Shown piece by piece: positions 50,244 to 58,640 of a stretch of DNA of 64,000 nt. The stretch covers positions 1-64,000 of the forward strand of contig NZ_FUXC01000006.1 of the NCBI RefSeq assembly GCF_900167025.1, read 5' to 3'. This DNA is from Treponema berlinense. Its GTDB lineage: Bacteria > Spirochaetota > Spirochaetia > Treponematales > Treponemataceae. The notes under the pieces were generated by a model. It was not told the origin of the DNA. It made no database searches and saw only the letters and a list, made by a program, of their open reading frames with translations. A program made the translations under genes and the position numbers. Every line of letters begins with the position of its first letter. Within the stretch, counting starts at the first letter, position 1.

Positions 50244-52415
50244 ATGAAAAAATTTATAAGAAATATGCTTGCAGTTCTTTTTTTTGCAGCAATTTTTTGT
50301 CTAAGCGGCTGTTCCGATTCAGATGAATCTAATGGAGAGACGGAAATTGACTCTGGCAGTCAAAATGGTGAGCAGAAAAAAGATGAATCAGACGACGGAA
50401 AGGTTTTAAATGCCGAAGCAACTGAATATTTGTTAAAAGCTGGAGATTCTAAAGAATTAACTCTTACAGATATTTCTCTTGCGGCTTCAAAAACGTTAAA
50501 AATGGACGGAGGAGCAACCTGGACTGTAGAAAATCCGTATATATGCTCGATAAGTTCTTCTGGAAAATTAACTCCGCTTTCTGGTGGCGAAACTGTTGTA
50601 ACAGGAACTTTATCTTCGGATTCAACGAAAAAAGCAGTGTTAAAAGTAAAAATTGCAGAGCCGAACAGGGAAGTTTCGTCAGATCCGTTTGACCTTAGAA
50701 CAATTTCTGAAAATATAGATATTTTCTGCTGTGGTGATTCAATTATGAGAGATTATTCTGCCAGCGATTCTGATCAGTATGGTCTTGGACAGGCTCTCAA
50801 GGAGTTTTTTGATGAAACAAAGGCTAATGTCGTAACTGATATTGCAAACGGCGGCCGTTCTTCAAGACTTTTTTATAATGAAGATTCTCGTTGGCCAGAA
50901 GTAAAGCGCCGTATTGAGGCTAATAATAAGGCTGGAAAAAAATCAGTTGTAATCCTTTCTTTTGGACATAATGACCAAAGAGCATTGACTGACTGCGATA
51001 AAACTTATGGAGCACAGTTTACTTTTGCTTCTGAAAATGCAAATGGTACAGTTGCAGGAACTCACTACGACTTTATGGAAAAATATATTGTTGAAACACG
51101 TGAACTTGGAGCGGTTCCAATCTGTGTAACGCCGTTTGTTCGTGCCAATTATTCTGGTTCAGAAGTAAGTGCTTATGGAAAACACGACTGGTCAAACAAA
51201 ACTATGACGGGAGATTCTACTCCTCGTGGAAATTATCCTGCCGCAATGAAAGCTGCTGCCAAAAAACAGGGCGCAATTCTTGTTGATATGACAGAACTTA
51301 GCGCTGTCCGTGTTGCAGAATACAATAATGCAGGCAAGGAAAAATATTTTTATGTAGATAGTGATAACACTCACGAAAGAACACTGGGCGGTCTTGAGCT
51401 TGGAAAAATTGTTACAGATGAATTAAAGAAAAACGGATATTTGACTTCTTATATAAAAGATTGTTCGCCAAGAATTATGGTTGATAAGTCAAATCTTGCT
51501 TTTGAACGTATTCTTGCAAATGCAACAAAAACAACCTCTTTTAGAATTTCTAATTTTCAAAACAAAAGCGGAACAATTACGGTTTCTGCTCCTTCAGGTT
51601 TTGGTCTTAGTCTTTCTGACAGCGGAACTTTTGATTCAGTTTTAACGATTGAAACAGATGAAAATTTTATAGGAACTGAAATATTTGTAAAATTTAGCCC
51701 AACAGAAGTGATTTCGTATAATGGCGATATGACAGTTACTCATTCATCGGTAACTCCTGATTTTGGAAATACTCCGGCTGGAACAGTTGACGGTTCTACT
51801 TTAAAAATTGCTCTCTCAGGTGCAGGAAAAGAGTTGTCGGTGTCAGGTACGGATTTTGTTGTAAATTGGCCTATGATTTCGGGAAACCAATTTTCGGTTG
51901 CAGCAACTTCAACTTCTGAGGATATTGTTCCTGCAGAAACTAAACTCAACGGTCTTATAAAATCTTCGAATAAACCAATCGGCACAGAAACTTATGCCCG
52001 CGTAACAATCGACAATCCCGGCAATGTCTGGCCTGTAAACGACACTGGTGCAAAAATGAACGATGTTTATATTGAATATAAAATTCCAGCCAGTGGAATT
52101 GACCTTACAGTAAACGAAATCAGTTTTGACTGCTGTTCTTCTGGTGGTTCATATATGGCTTGGAGCGCTTATTATTCTACAAATGAAGATTTTTCTAATC
52201 CAGAACCAATTTGCGAAATGAAAACTGCTCAAAAAGAAGTTCTATGTTCAAATTCTGTCGGCGGTTCAAAGAATAGTTCAGACGCGCTTGGACTTCCTGT
52301 AGAAAATGGCAAATCGCTTTATATAAGAGTTTATCCAGCATACAAGGATACAAAGGAAAATGCTGGACGTACATTTATAATCTCTAATGTAGCAGTAAAA
52401 GGTTTAATTCAATAG
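50244..52415 (+). CDS. Rhamnogalacturonan-acetylesterase-like SGNH lipoprotein (CE12), large
   Basis: The 723-residue lipoprotein has leader CLSGC (Cys23), an acidic linker, a BIG2/Ig-like segment (~60-140), an SGNH hydrolase domain (~150-410), and ~300 residues of beta-rich C-terminal domains. Catalytic marks are CGDSIM (nucleophile), NGGRSS, SFGHNDQR and the Asp/His pair in DNTHERTLGG. It probably removes acetyl groups from pectin side chains outside the cell. The start follows AAGGAGG. It precedes a smaller CE12-like gene by 26 bases; both are divergent from the AraC-type regulator. Confidence 0.88.
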   Translation: MKKFIRNMLAVLFFAAIFCLSGCSDSDESNGETEIDSGSQNGEQKKDESDDGKVLNAEATEYLLKAGDSKELTLTDISLAASKTLKMDGGATWTVENPYICSISSSGKLTPLSGGETVVTGTLSSDSTKKAVLKVKIAEPNREVSSDPFDLRTISENIDIFCCGDSIMRDYSASDSDQYGLGQALKEFFDETKANVVTDIANGGRSSRLFYNEDSRWPEVKRRIEANNKAGKKSVVILSFGHNDQRALTDCDKTYGAQFTFASENANGTVAGTHYDFMEKYIVETRELGAVPICVTPFVRANYSGSEVSAYGKHDWSNKTMTGDSTPRGNYPAAMKAAAKKQGAILVDMTELSAVRVAEYNNAGKEKYFYVDSDNTHERTLGGLELGKIVTDELKKNGYLTSYIKDCSPRIMVDKSNLAFERILANATKTTSFRISNFQNKSGTITVSAPSGFGLSLSDSGTFDSVLTIETDENFIGTEIFVKFSPTEVISYNGDMTVTHSSVTPDFGNTPAGTVDGSTLKIALSGAGKELSVSGTDFVVNWPMISGNQFSVAATSTSEDIVPAETKLNGLIKSSNKPIGTETYARVTIDNPGNVWPVNDTGAKMNDVYIEYKIPASGIDLTVNEISFDCCSSGGSYMAWSAYYSTNEDFSNPEPICEMKTAQKEVLCSNSVGGSKNSSDALGLPVENGKSLYIRVYPAYKDTKENAGRTFIISNVAVKGLIQ

Positions 52416-52441
52416 ATGAAAAAATATAGGAGGCAAATCAA

Positions 52442-54115
52442 ATGAAAAAAATTTTAAGAGCAGCGGTAGTTTTTACGGCTTTAGCTTTGCTGGGAACAGG
52501 TTTTATTTCTTGTTCCGACGGAGACGATTCTTCTTCTGACAACAGCGGAAGCCAGAATCCGGCAACTCCCGAAAAACCAGGCGATTCGACGCCATCTGAG
52601 TACGATGATTCGGCACTTTCTGCGGCGACTTTATGGGTTGTTGGTGACTCGACTGTTTGTGATTATGTAAAAGATGGAAAACATACTGACGCAACTTATT
52701 TTTATCCGCGTTATGGTTATGGAACTCAGTTGGCAAACAACTTGTCTTCTAAGATTACAGTAAGAAATCTGGCTCTTTCTGGCCGTTCTGCAAAAAGTTT
52801 TCTTACGGAAGAAAATTACCAGACTTTGATTGCTGAAATTAAGGAAGGCGATTTTCTTGTAATTGGTTTTGGACACAACGATCAAAAATTTGACGATAGC
52901 GACCGTTTTGCAAGCGCTGCTGAATCGACAGATACAGATGGCTCTTTTAAAAATATTCTTTTTAATAAATATGTAAAGGTTGCACAGGAAAAAAACGCAA
53001 CACCGATTATTTGTTCTCCAATTGTTCGTCTGAGTTCTTCAAATGATTATTCTGGTTCTTATGCCCATATAACTGCTTCTGGGGATTACAGGAAAGCCGC
53101 GGAAGAACTTGCAAACGAAAAATCTGTTCAGTTTGTAGATTTGACGACAATGACAAAAGAAAAATACACAGAACTTGGCTATGATGAAGCGATTTATTTT
53201 CATGCAATGGCTCAAGGAAGTTCTTCCGATTTGCCAAACTTAAAATCAGTTGATGGAACACATATCAATATTTATGGCGCAAAGATGGTTTCGTATTTTT
53301 TTGCCAAGACAATTTCTCAAAGTTCATGTGCATTAAAACCGTATGTAAAATCAACTTATCTACCTTCAAAGGATAAAGATCTTGTAAAAAATCCAGACTA
53401 TGTATTTGTTGATTATACTGCTCCGGATTTATCAAAATTAAATTCTGTAGAAAACTTAAAGTGTACGTCTGAAGGCTGGTATGGAACTGCTTTTGGCGAT
53501 TGCGGAGGAGATCCTTCGGCTGCTTCAAATGGATTTTTTGCACAGGAAACTTCAGCAGGAATTTTTAAGGTTGGTCAGACAGGTACGGCCTCGCCAAAAG
53601 GAAAAATAACTTCTTTGGCAGACGGTTTTGCTTTTGCTTTTCAACAGATTCCTGTAAGCAAAAACTTTACGCTTACTGCAAAAGCAAAAGTTTTAGTATC
53701 GGTTGCTGGTAAAAATCAGGCAGGTTTTGGTTTAATGCTTCGTGACGACTGCTATGCTCCAAACAAAATTGCGGTAAGTTCAAACTATGTATCTGCAGGA
53801 CTTTATGCAGATTCTGTAAGTACTTGTATTGCAAACTGGAAGAGAGAATCTGGTTCTTTAAAAGTTTCTGAAAACAAAATTTCGGCTTTTTATAATAACG
53901 ACGAAACCGCAGAATTTACAATTGAAAGAGTTGGTCAGGTTGTAAAAGTTAAGACTGTTTATAAAGGCAATGTTTACGAAACTACTTACACGGATTTTGA
54001 TTTTGTAGCAAAAGATTCTAATTATTTTTATGCAGGCATGTTTGGAACTCGTGGAACTTGTGTAGAATTTACAGATGTTGTTTTGACAATAACTGGCGAA
54101 TCTCAAGGCGCATAA
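52442..54115 (+). CDS. Rhamnogalacturonan-acetylesterase-like SGNH lipoprotein (CE12)
   Basis: The 557-residue lipoprotein has leader GFISC (Cys24) and a serine/proline-rich linker. The SGNH domain (~65-300) carries VVGDSTVCDY (nucleophile Ser), LALSGRSAKSF, GFGHNDQKF and DGTHINIYGA (Asp and His), which is the CE12 rhamnogalacturonan acetylesterase pattern. A C-terminal ~200-residue beta-sandwich (GFAFAFQQIPVSKNFTLTAKAKVLVSV...FYAGMFGTRGTCVEF) resembles a carbohydrate-binding or DUF1349-like jelly roll. The ribosome site is AGGAGG. The pair likely acts at the cell surface on pectin; repeat copy D follows the stop. Confidence 0.9.
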   Translation: MKKILRAAVVFTALALLGTGFISCSDGDDSSSDNSGSQNPATPEKPGDSTPSEYDDSALSAATLWVVGDSTVCDYVKDGKHTDATYFYPRYGYGTQLANNLSSKITVRNLALSGRSAKSFLTEENYQTLIAEIKEGDFLVIGFGHNDQKFDDSDRFASAAESTDTDGSFKNILFNKYVKVAQEKNATPIICSPIVRLSSSNDYSGSYAHITASGDYRKAAEELANEKSVQFVDLTTMTKEKYTELGYDEAIYFHAMAQGSSSDLPNLKSVDGTHINIYGAKMVSYFFAKTISQSSCALKPYVKSTYLPSKDKDLVKNPDYVFVDYTAPDLSKLNSVENLKCTSEGWYGTAFGDCGGDPSAASNGFFAQETSAGIFKVGQTGTASPKGKITSLADGFAFAFQQIPVSKNFTLTAKAKVLVSVAGKNQAGFGLMLRDDCYAPNKIAVSSNYVSAGLYADSVSTCIANWKRESGSLKVSENKISAFYNNDETAEFTIERVGQVVKVKTVYKGNVYETTYTDFDFVAKDSNYFYAGMFGTRGTCVEFTDVVLTITGESQGA

Positions 54116-54129
54116 GTTCGAAATTATTC

Positions 54130-54274
54130 TGGAGCGCAATTTGCGGTCAAACCGGCTCTGCATGGTTGCGCTGTCCGCTCCATTGTCTGGTCAGGTTTAG
54201 TTTTTCTAAACCTGACCAGACAACTAAAGCCATTTCGATCCGGGCTAAGTTTTCCGGTTTATGGATATTTTTTT
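54130..54274 (+). repeat. 145-bp direct repeat, right copy (mosaic family 1, copy D)
   Basis: It matches 47691-47835 at 144 of 145 positions (the single difference is TTCGATC here against TCCGATC). The same 18-bp hairpin is at 54183-54200/54206-54223. Its right end runs into the hisD stop codon (54273-54275 on the minus strand). The two copies enclose the AraC-esterase cassette. Confidence 0.9.
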
Positions 54275-55637
54275 ATTCAAGTCTTAAGCGGGCCGCATGT
54301 GCGTGTCCTGCCAGTCCTTCGGCATCTCCAAGGTGTCCTGCGGCTTTTGCAGAGGAAACTGCGCCTTCTGAGCCTGGAATTGTGCGTAAGGTTGTGACTG
54401 TTTTTAAGAAAACGCGTACGCTCAAGCCGCCTGTAAAACGGGCGCTTCCAGAAGTAGGAAGAGTATGGTTTAGTCCTGCTGAGTAGTCGCCAAAAACTTC
54501 TGCGCTTCCGTGTCCCAAAAAGAGCGAACCGTAGTTGTGGCAAAGTTCTGCGATTTTGTCGCGTGCTGTTCCTTCGTCCATTGCAAGTTCGAGGTGTTCC
54601 GGGGCTTTGCGGTTCGCGGCTTCTGCTGCCTGTTCAATATTGTCGCAGAGAATGATTGCGCCGCAGTTTTCGATTGATTTTTCCGCTGTTTCTCTTGTTT
54701 CGAGGACTTTAAGCTGTTTTTCGATTTCGGTTTGAACTGCCTGTGCAAGTTCTTTTGAGTCTGTTGCCAGAATTGGCTGTGCAACAATATCGTGTTCTGC
54801 CTGCGCAAGAAGGTCGGCCGCAACCCATTCTGGATTTGCCGATTTGTCTGCAATTATAAAAACTTCTGTCGGACCTGCAACCATGTCGATTCCGACTGTT
54901 CCGTAAACCAGTTTTTTTGCTTCTGCAACAAATTTATTTCCTGGACCTACGATTACGTCTGTGCGTGGAATTGACTGCGTGCCAAAAGCAAGCGCTCCGA
55001 TTGCCTGTGCTCCGCCGCAGGCGTAAGCCTTTGTAACTCCGCAAATATATGCCGCCGCCATAATATTTTCGTCAGCATAAGGTTTTCCGCCGACAAAAGG
55101 AGAACCTGGAATTCCAGTTCCTGCTTTTTGTGCGGCTGCTCTGTCTTCAGGATGAACTCTTGGCGGTGTGCACAGAACAATATCTTTAACGCCTGCTGCA
55201 ACTGCCGGAGTAACTGTCATTACAACTGTGCTTACGAGCGGAAATCGTCCTGCCGGAACGTAAACACCTGCTTTTTCTACAGGAATATTTTTCTGGCCGG
55301 TAAAAAGCCCGGGTTCAAGTTCAACTTCAAAATTGTCAAAAGACTCGCGCTGTTTTTTTGCAAAGCGAAGCGCAAGGTCGTGGCTGTAGCAGAGCGATTT
55401 ATAAAGTTCTGGATTTTCTTTTTGCATTTTTTGTGCGGCGGCTTTTAATTCTGACTGCGGAATTTCGAGCGAAGAAGGCGAGCTTACGTCAAATTTTGTG
55501 CCGTATTCTAAAAGCGCTTTGTCGCCGTTTGTTTTTACGTTAAGAAGAATGTCTTTTACAATGTCGATTGAAGAACCAAAGTCGCGTCCGTTAAAAAAAT
55601 CGTCTTTTAAATCTTTATAGTTTATGATTTTAATCAT
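54273..55637 (-). CDS. hisD: Histidinol dehydrogenase
   Basis: HisD oxidises histidinol to histidine in two NAD+-linked steps. The 454-residue protein carries VPAGRFPLVSTVVMTVTPA, ACGGAQAIGALAFGT, IVGPGNKFVAEAKKLVYGTVGIDMVAGPTEVF, LLAQAEHD with zinc-binding Gln/His residues, and the catalytic EHLEL and a C-terminal NHTLPTSGSARFTGGLSV. All marks are intact. It lies opposite to the CE12 pair, ending inside repeat copy D. hisA-hisIE is 9 kb away; other his genes are outside the window. The ribosome site CTGGAG precedes the start. Confidence 0.96.
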   Translation of the reverse strand: MIKIINYKDLKDDFFNGRDFGSSIDIVKDILLNVKTNGDKALLEYGTKFDVSSPSSLEIPQSELKAAAQKMQKENPELYKSLCYSHDLALRFAKKQRESFDNFEVELEPGLFTGQKNIPVEKAGVYVPAGRFPLVSTVVMTVTPAVAAGVKDIVLCTPPRVHPEDRAAAQKAGTGIPGSPFVGGKPYADENIMAAAYICGVTKAYACGGAQAIGALAFGTQSIPRTDVIVGPGNKFVAEAKKLVYGTVGIDMVAGPTEVFIIADKSANPEWVAADLLAQAEHDIVAQPILATDSKELAQAVQTEIEKQLKVLETRETAEKSIENCGAIILCDNIEQAAEAANRKAPEHLELAMDEGTARDKIAELCHNYGSLFLGHGSAEVFGDYSAGLNHTLPTSGSARFTGGLSVRVFLKTVTTLRTIPGSEGAVSSAKAAGHLGDAEGLAGHAHAARLRLE

Positions 55638-55761
55638 CTGTATGCTCCAGAAACATTTGCAATTTTAGAACAGTTTATTGAATTTTGTGCTTTGTTGCTA
55701 GAGAAAGAGTTTTTGGGAAAATACGCAGGGCGCGGGAAACGACTTTTATTAACAAAAAATC

Positions 55762-55845
55762 TTAGCCCCGGCTGGAATGGCGCGCAGCGTCCGGCTTTTG
55801 CCGGATAAAACCATGCAAGACGGGTCGCGGCAGGTGTTTTGCGCT
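55762..55845 (+). repeat. Mosaic hairpin repeat, family 2
   Basis: The element reads AGCCCCGGCTGGAATGG, CGCGCAGCG, hairpin TCCGGCTTTTGCCGGA, then ACCATGCAAGACGGGTCG. It parallels the copy at 38685, which has the hairpin GGCGCGTTAGACGCC at the equivalent place. The rest of 55638-55924 has no gene that I can support. Confidence 0.6.
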
Positions 55846-55924
55846 TCAAATTTTTATCTTATAGAAAAAAAACGGTTTTTGTGGTAGGCTGAATCCGAAA
55901 ATTCTGTTTTTTTTGAAGGTTTTT

Positions 55925-56506
55925 ATGAAAATTTACAAACTAGGCGAAGACGTTCTCCGTCAAAAATGTGTTCCGGTTGAGCCGGCTGAAATTAACGACG
56001 AAATGCGCAATTTTTTTAACGAAATGTTTGATACGATGGACGAGGCTCAGGGCGTTGGGTTGGCAGGTCCGCAGGTTGGCGTTTCTAAAAGATTTTTTGT
56101 AATCACTGTTGACGATGGTGTGCGCCGGGTTTTTGTAAATCCGCAGATTGTTCATACTAGCAGCGAGTTGTGCGATTATGATGAAGGCTGTCTTTCGCTT
56201 CCGGGTTTTGAAGAAAAAATTAGAAGACCTTCAAAAGTTACGGTTTCGGCCTTAAATGAATTTGGCAAGCCTTTTACTCTTGAGGCGGACGGTCTTTTGG
56301 CCCGTTGTATTCAGCACGAAAATGACCATTTGGACGGAATTGTTTATATTGACCGTGGCGATCCTGAGTTTGCTGCAAAAGTTACAGCTCAGATGAAAAA
56401 GCGGCTTGAACGTGCTCAGAAAAAAGAAGCGGAAAAAGCAAGAAAAGCGGCTTCGATTGCTGCAAAAATTGCCGCTAAACAGGCTGCAAAGGAAAGTAAA
56501 AAATAG
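55925..56506 (+). CDS. def: Peptide deformylase with Lys/Ala-rich C-terminal tail
   Basis: Def removes the formyl group from new proteins. The three metal-site motifs are intact: GVGLAGPQVG, EGCLSLPGF (Cys ligand) and QHENDHLDG (two His and catalytic Glu). The core is ~160 residues. A helical extension of ~33 residues (RAQKKEAEKARKAASIAAK...) is added, possibly for ribosome contact. Start is the ATG of MKIYKLGE after GAAGG; an upstream in-frame TTG overlaps the ribosome site. The last base of its stop codon is the first base of the next gene's GTG. Confidence 0.95.
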   Translation: MKIYKLGEDVLRQKCVPVEPAEINDEMRNFFNEMFDTMDEAQGVGLAGPQVGVSKRFFVITVDDGVRRVFVNPQIVHTSSELCDYDEGCLSLPGFEEKIRRPSKVTVSALNEFGKPFTLEADGLLARCIQHENDHLDGIVYIDRGDPEFAAKVTAQMKKRLERAQKKEAEKARKAASIAAKIAAKQAAKESKK

Positions 56507-57522
56507 TGAAGATTTTATATGCAGGCTCCCCATTGGCGTCGGCCATGGTTTTAAGGAATTTAATTGAGTTTTCTCGTTCTGACGAAGGCAAAAGTCTTGG
56601 CGTCGAAATTGCCGGTGTTTTGACAAATGTTCCGTCGGCCCGCGGGCGCAAAAAAGATTTGATTCCTACGGAAGTTGCTGTTTGCGCAAGAGAAAACGAT
56701 ATTCCTGTTCTGGAATTTGAACATCTTTTTGCAGAGGCTCGGGAAGCGGTTTGCGCTTTAAAACCTGAACTTCTGGTAACTTTTGATTATGGCCGGATTT
56801 TTGGACCGAAATTTCTTGAAATTTTTGCTCTTGGTGGAATAAACCTGCATCCGTCAGCACTGCCAAAACACAGAGGCTGCACTCCTGTTCCTGCTGCGAT
56901 TCTTGCCGGAGAAAATCAGCTCGGCGTTACTGTGCAGAAAATCGCGTTAAAAACTGACGAAGGCGACATTCTTGCTCAAAGTTTTGTAGATTTGGACGGA
57001 ACAGAAACAACTTTGAGCTTGATGGACGGAGATGGAAAAAACAGCCCGGTTTCAGAAGCCGGAACTCAGCTTTTTATTCAGGTTTTAAAAAATTACGCAA
57101 ACGGAAGGTTTGACGGAAAAGTTCAGCAGGGCGAAAGCGACTATACTCCGTTTATAAAAAAAGAAGACGGACTTATTGACTGGAATAAAACGGCTGTGGA
57201 AATTGACCGTCAGATCCGCGCATTTACTCCCTGGCCGTTGTGTTTTACTGCCTGCCATGGCATAAAACTTTCGATTTTGAAGGCGGAACCTGGAAAATTG
57301 GACGGAAATTCTTTGGAAAATAGCGAAAAAATTCAAAATGTTCCGGGAACTGTCCTGCCTTACCGGAAAAATGCCGGAATCGAAGTTGCCTGCGGTGGCG
57401 GAACTGTGCTTGCTGTTAAAGAACTGCAATGGCAGGGCAAAAAAGCTATGGATTACAAAAGTTTTATGAACGGAGCGCGGGACTTTATAGGCTGCGTTCT
57501 TGATGATAAAATCAATCTCTAG
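56506..57522 (+). CDS. fmt: Methionyl-tRNA formyltransferase
   Basis: Fmt formylates initiator Met-tRNA with formyl-tetrahydrofolate. The 338-residue protein shows the catalytic NLHPSALPKHRGCTPVPAAILAGE region (Asn, His) and the Asp in LKTDEGDILAQ, followed by the tRNA-binding OB-fold domain (YKSFMNGARDF). The GTG start overlaps the def stop as TAGTG, so translation is coupled. Length is slightly above the usual ~315. def-fmt is the standard pair. Confidence 0.95.
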   Translation: MKILYAGSPLASAMVLRNLIEFSRSDEGKSLGVEIAGVLTNVPSARGRKKDLIPTEVAVCARENDIPVLEFEHLFAEAREAVCALKPELLVTFDYGRIFGPKFLEIFALGGINLHPSALPKHRGCTPVPAAILAGENQLGVTVQKIALKTDEGDILAQSFVDLDGTETTLSLMDGDGKNSPVSEAGTQLFIQVLKNYANGRFDGKVQQGESDYTPFIKKEDGLIDWNKTAVEIDRQIRAFTPWPLCFTACHGIKLSILKAEPGKLDGNSLENSEKIQNVPGTVLPYRKNAGIEVACGGGTVLAVKELQWQGKKAMDYKSFMNGARDFIGCVLDDKINL

Positions 57523-57549
57523 GAAAATAAAAAAAATTAGGAAAATTTT

Positions 57550-58614
57550 ATGAAAATCAATTTTAAAGGATTTTTTTCTAAACTCTGGCAAAAAATTAAA
57601 AATTTCAATATTCAGGATTGCCGAGTAAGTTTTATAAAAGGAATGGAAAATTTGCAGGCAAACGGCAGAACGCTTTTTGTTACGATAATTCTTGCAGTTG
57701 TCGTAATGCTTTTGACTTGTCTTGCAGTTTTTTTCGCAACTGTAAAAGGTCCGGAAAAGGTTTTGGTTCCAGAAGTTGAAGGAAAGGAATTGACTCAGGC
57801 CCTTTTGGAAATGCAGGTAAAGGAATTGTATCCGAAAATTCAGCTTCGTTATGATGAGCAGCCGTCGGGAACAATTATCTCTCAGTCGCCGTCTTCCGGA
57901 GCAATTGTAAAAGCCGGAACCCGCGTAAATCTTACTGTCAGCCGCGGAGCAATCGTTTCTGAAGTTGGCAATTATATTGGTCAGAAATATGATGACTTAA
58001 AAATTGACCTGACAACTATGTTTACAGGTTCTTCCCGGCCTCTTATTTTGCTTGCAGAACCTGTTTACAAGGCTTCTCTCGAAGAAGCAGGCACAATTCT
58101 TGAACAGGAACCTCCTGCAGGAACAAAAATTTCTGATCCTGTTACGGTCAATTTGATTGTCAGTCGCGGTCCAAGTTTTGACAACACCGCCGTTCCTAGA
58201 CTTGTTGGAAAATCTGTAGAAGAAATGCTCGCTCTCTTGCCAAATTTGCGCGTTGTTCTTGATTTTTCTGCCCACAAGGCTACAAAAGACGAAAAAGAAA
58301 ATTCAGTTGTAAGCCAGCAGGAATTTGACAGCCAATATATTGAAAATTACACAAGAATGTCTGTCGAAATGGCATTCCCTGTAAAACCAAAAGACGATTT
58401 GATTTATGGAATTTTTGAAACTGAACTTGCTCAATTCCCTTATCCGGTAGCAATGACGGTTGAATGTATCGAAAGCAACGGTCAGCGCAGCCAGCTTGTG
58501 GCTCTCAATCACACAGGCGGACACTTCTCTGTTCCTTACGCTGTGACAGAAGGAAGCGAGTTGATTTTGCGTGTTGCTGGAAAAGTTGCAAAACGAATAA
58601 CAATAAACGAATAG
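57550..58614 (+). CDS. Membrane-anchored PASTA-domain protein
   Basis: The 354-residue protein has a cytoplasmic ~40-residue N-terminus, one membrane segment (~43-67, LFVTIILAVVVMLLTCLAVFFATV) and three PASTA-like repeats outside: VLVPEVEGKELTQALLEM...QSPSSGAIVKAGTRVNLTVSRG, then a second ending IVSRG, and a third beginning VPRLVGKSVEEML. A ~90-residue domain ends the chain. PASTA repeats bind peptidoglycan fragments. There is no kinase or penicillin-binding domain attached, so it is a stand-alone PASTA protein. It follows fmt by 27 bases and is probably in the same transcript. Confidence 0.85.
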   Translation: MKINFKGFFSKLWQKIKNFNIQDCRVSFIKGMENLQANGRTLFVTIILAVVVMLLTCLAVFFATVKGPEKVLVPEVEGKELTQALLEMQVKELYPKIQLRYDEQPSGTIISQSPSSGAIVKAGTRVNLTVSRGAIVSEVGNYIGQKYDDLKIDLTTMFTGSSRPLILLAEPVYKASLEEAGTILEQEPPAGTKISDPVTVNLIVSRGPSFDNTAVPRLVGKSVEEMLALLPNLRVVLDFSAHKATKDEKENSVVSQQEFDSQYIENYTRMSVEMAFPVKPKDDLIYGIFETELAQFPYPVAMTVECIESNGQRSQLVALNHTGGHFSVPYAVTEGSELILRVAGKVAKRITINE

Positions 58615-58640
58615 TTTTTTGATTGTGATTGGAGGAAAAA

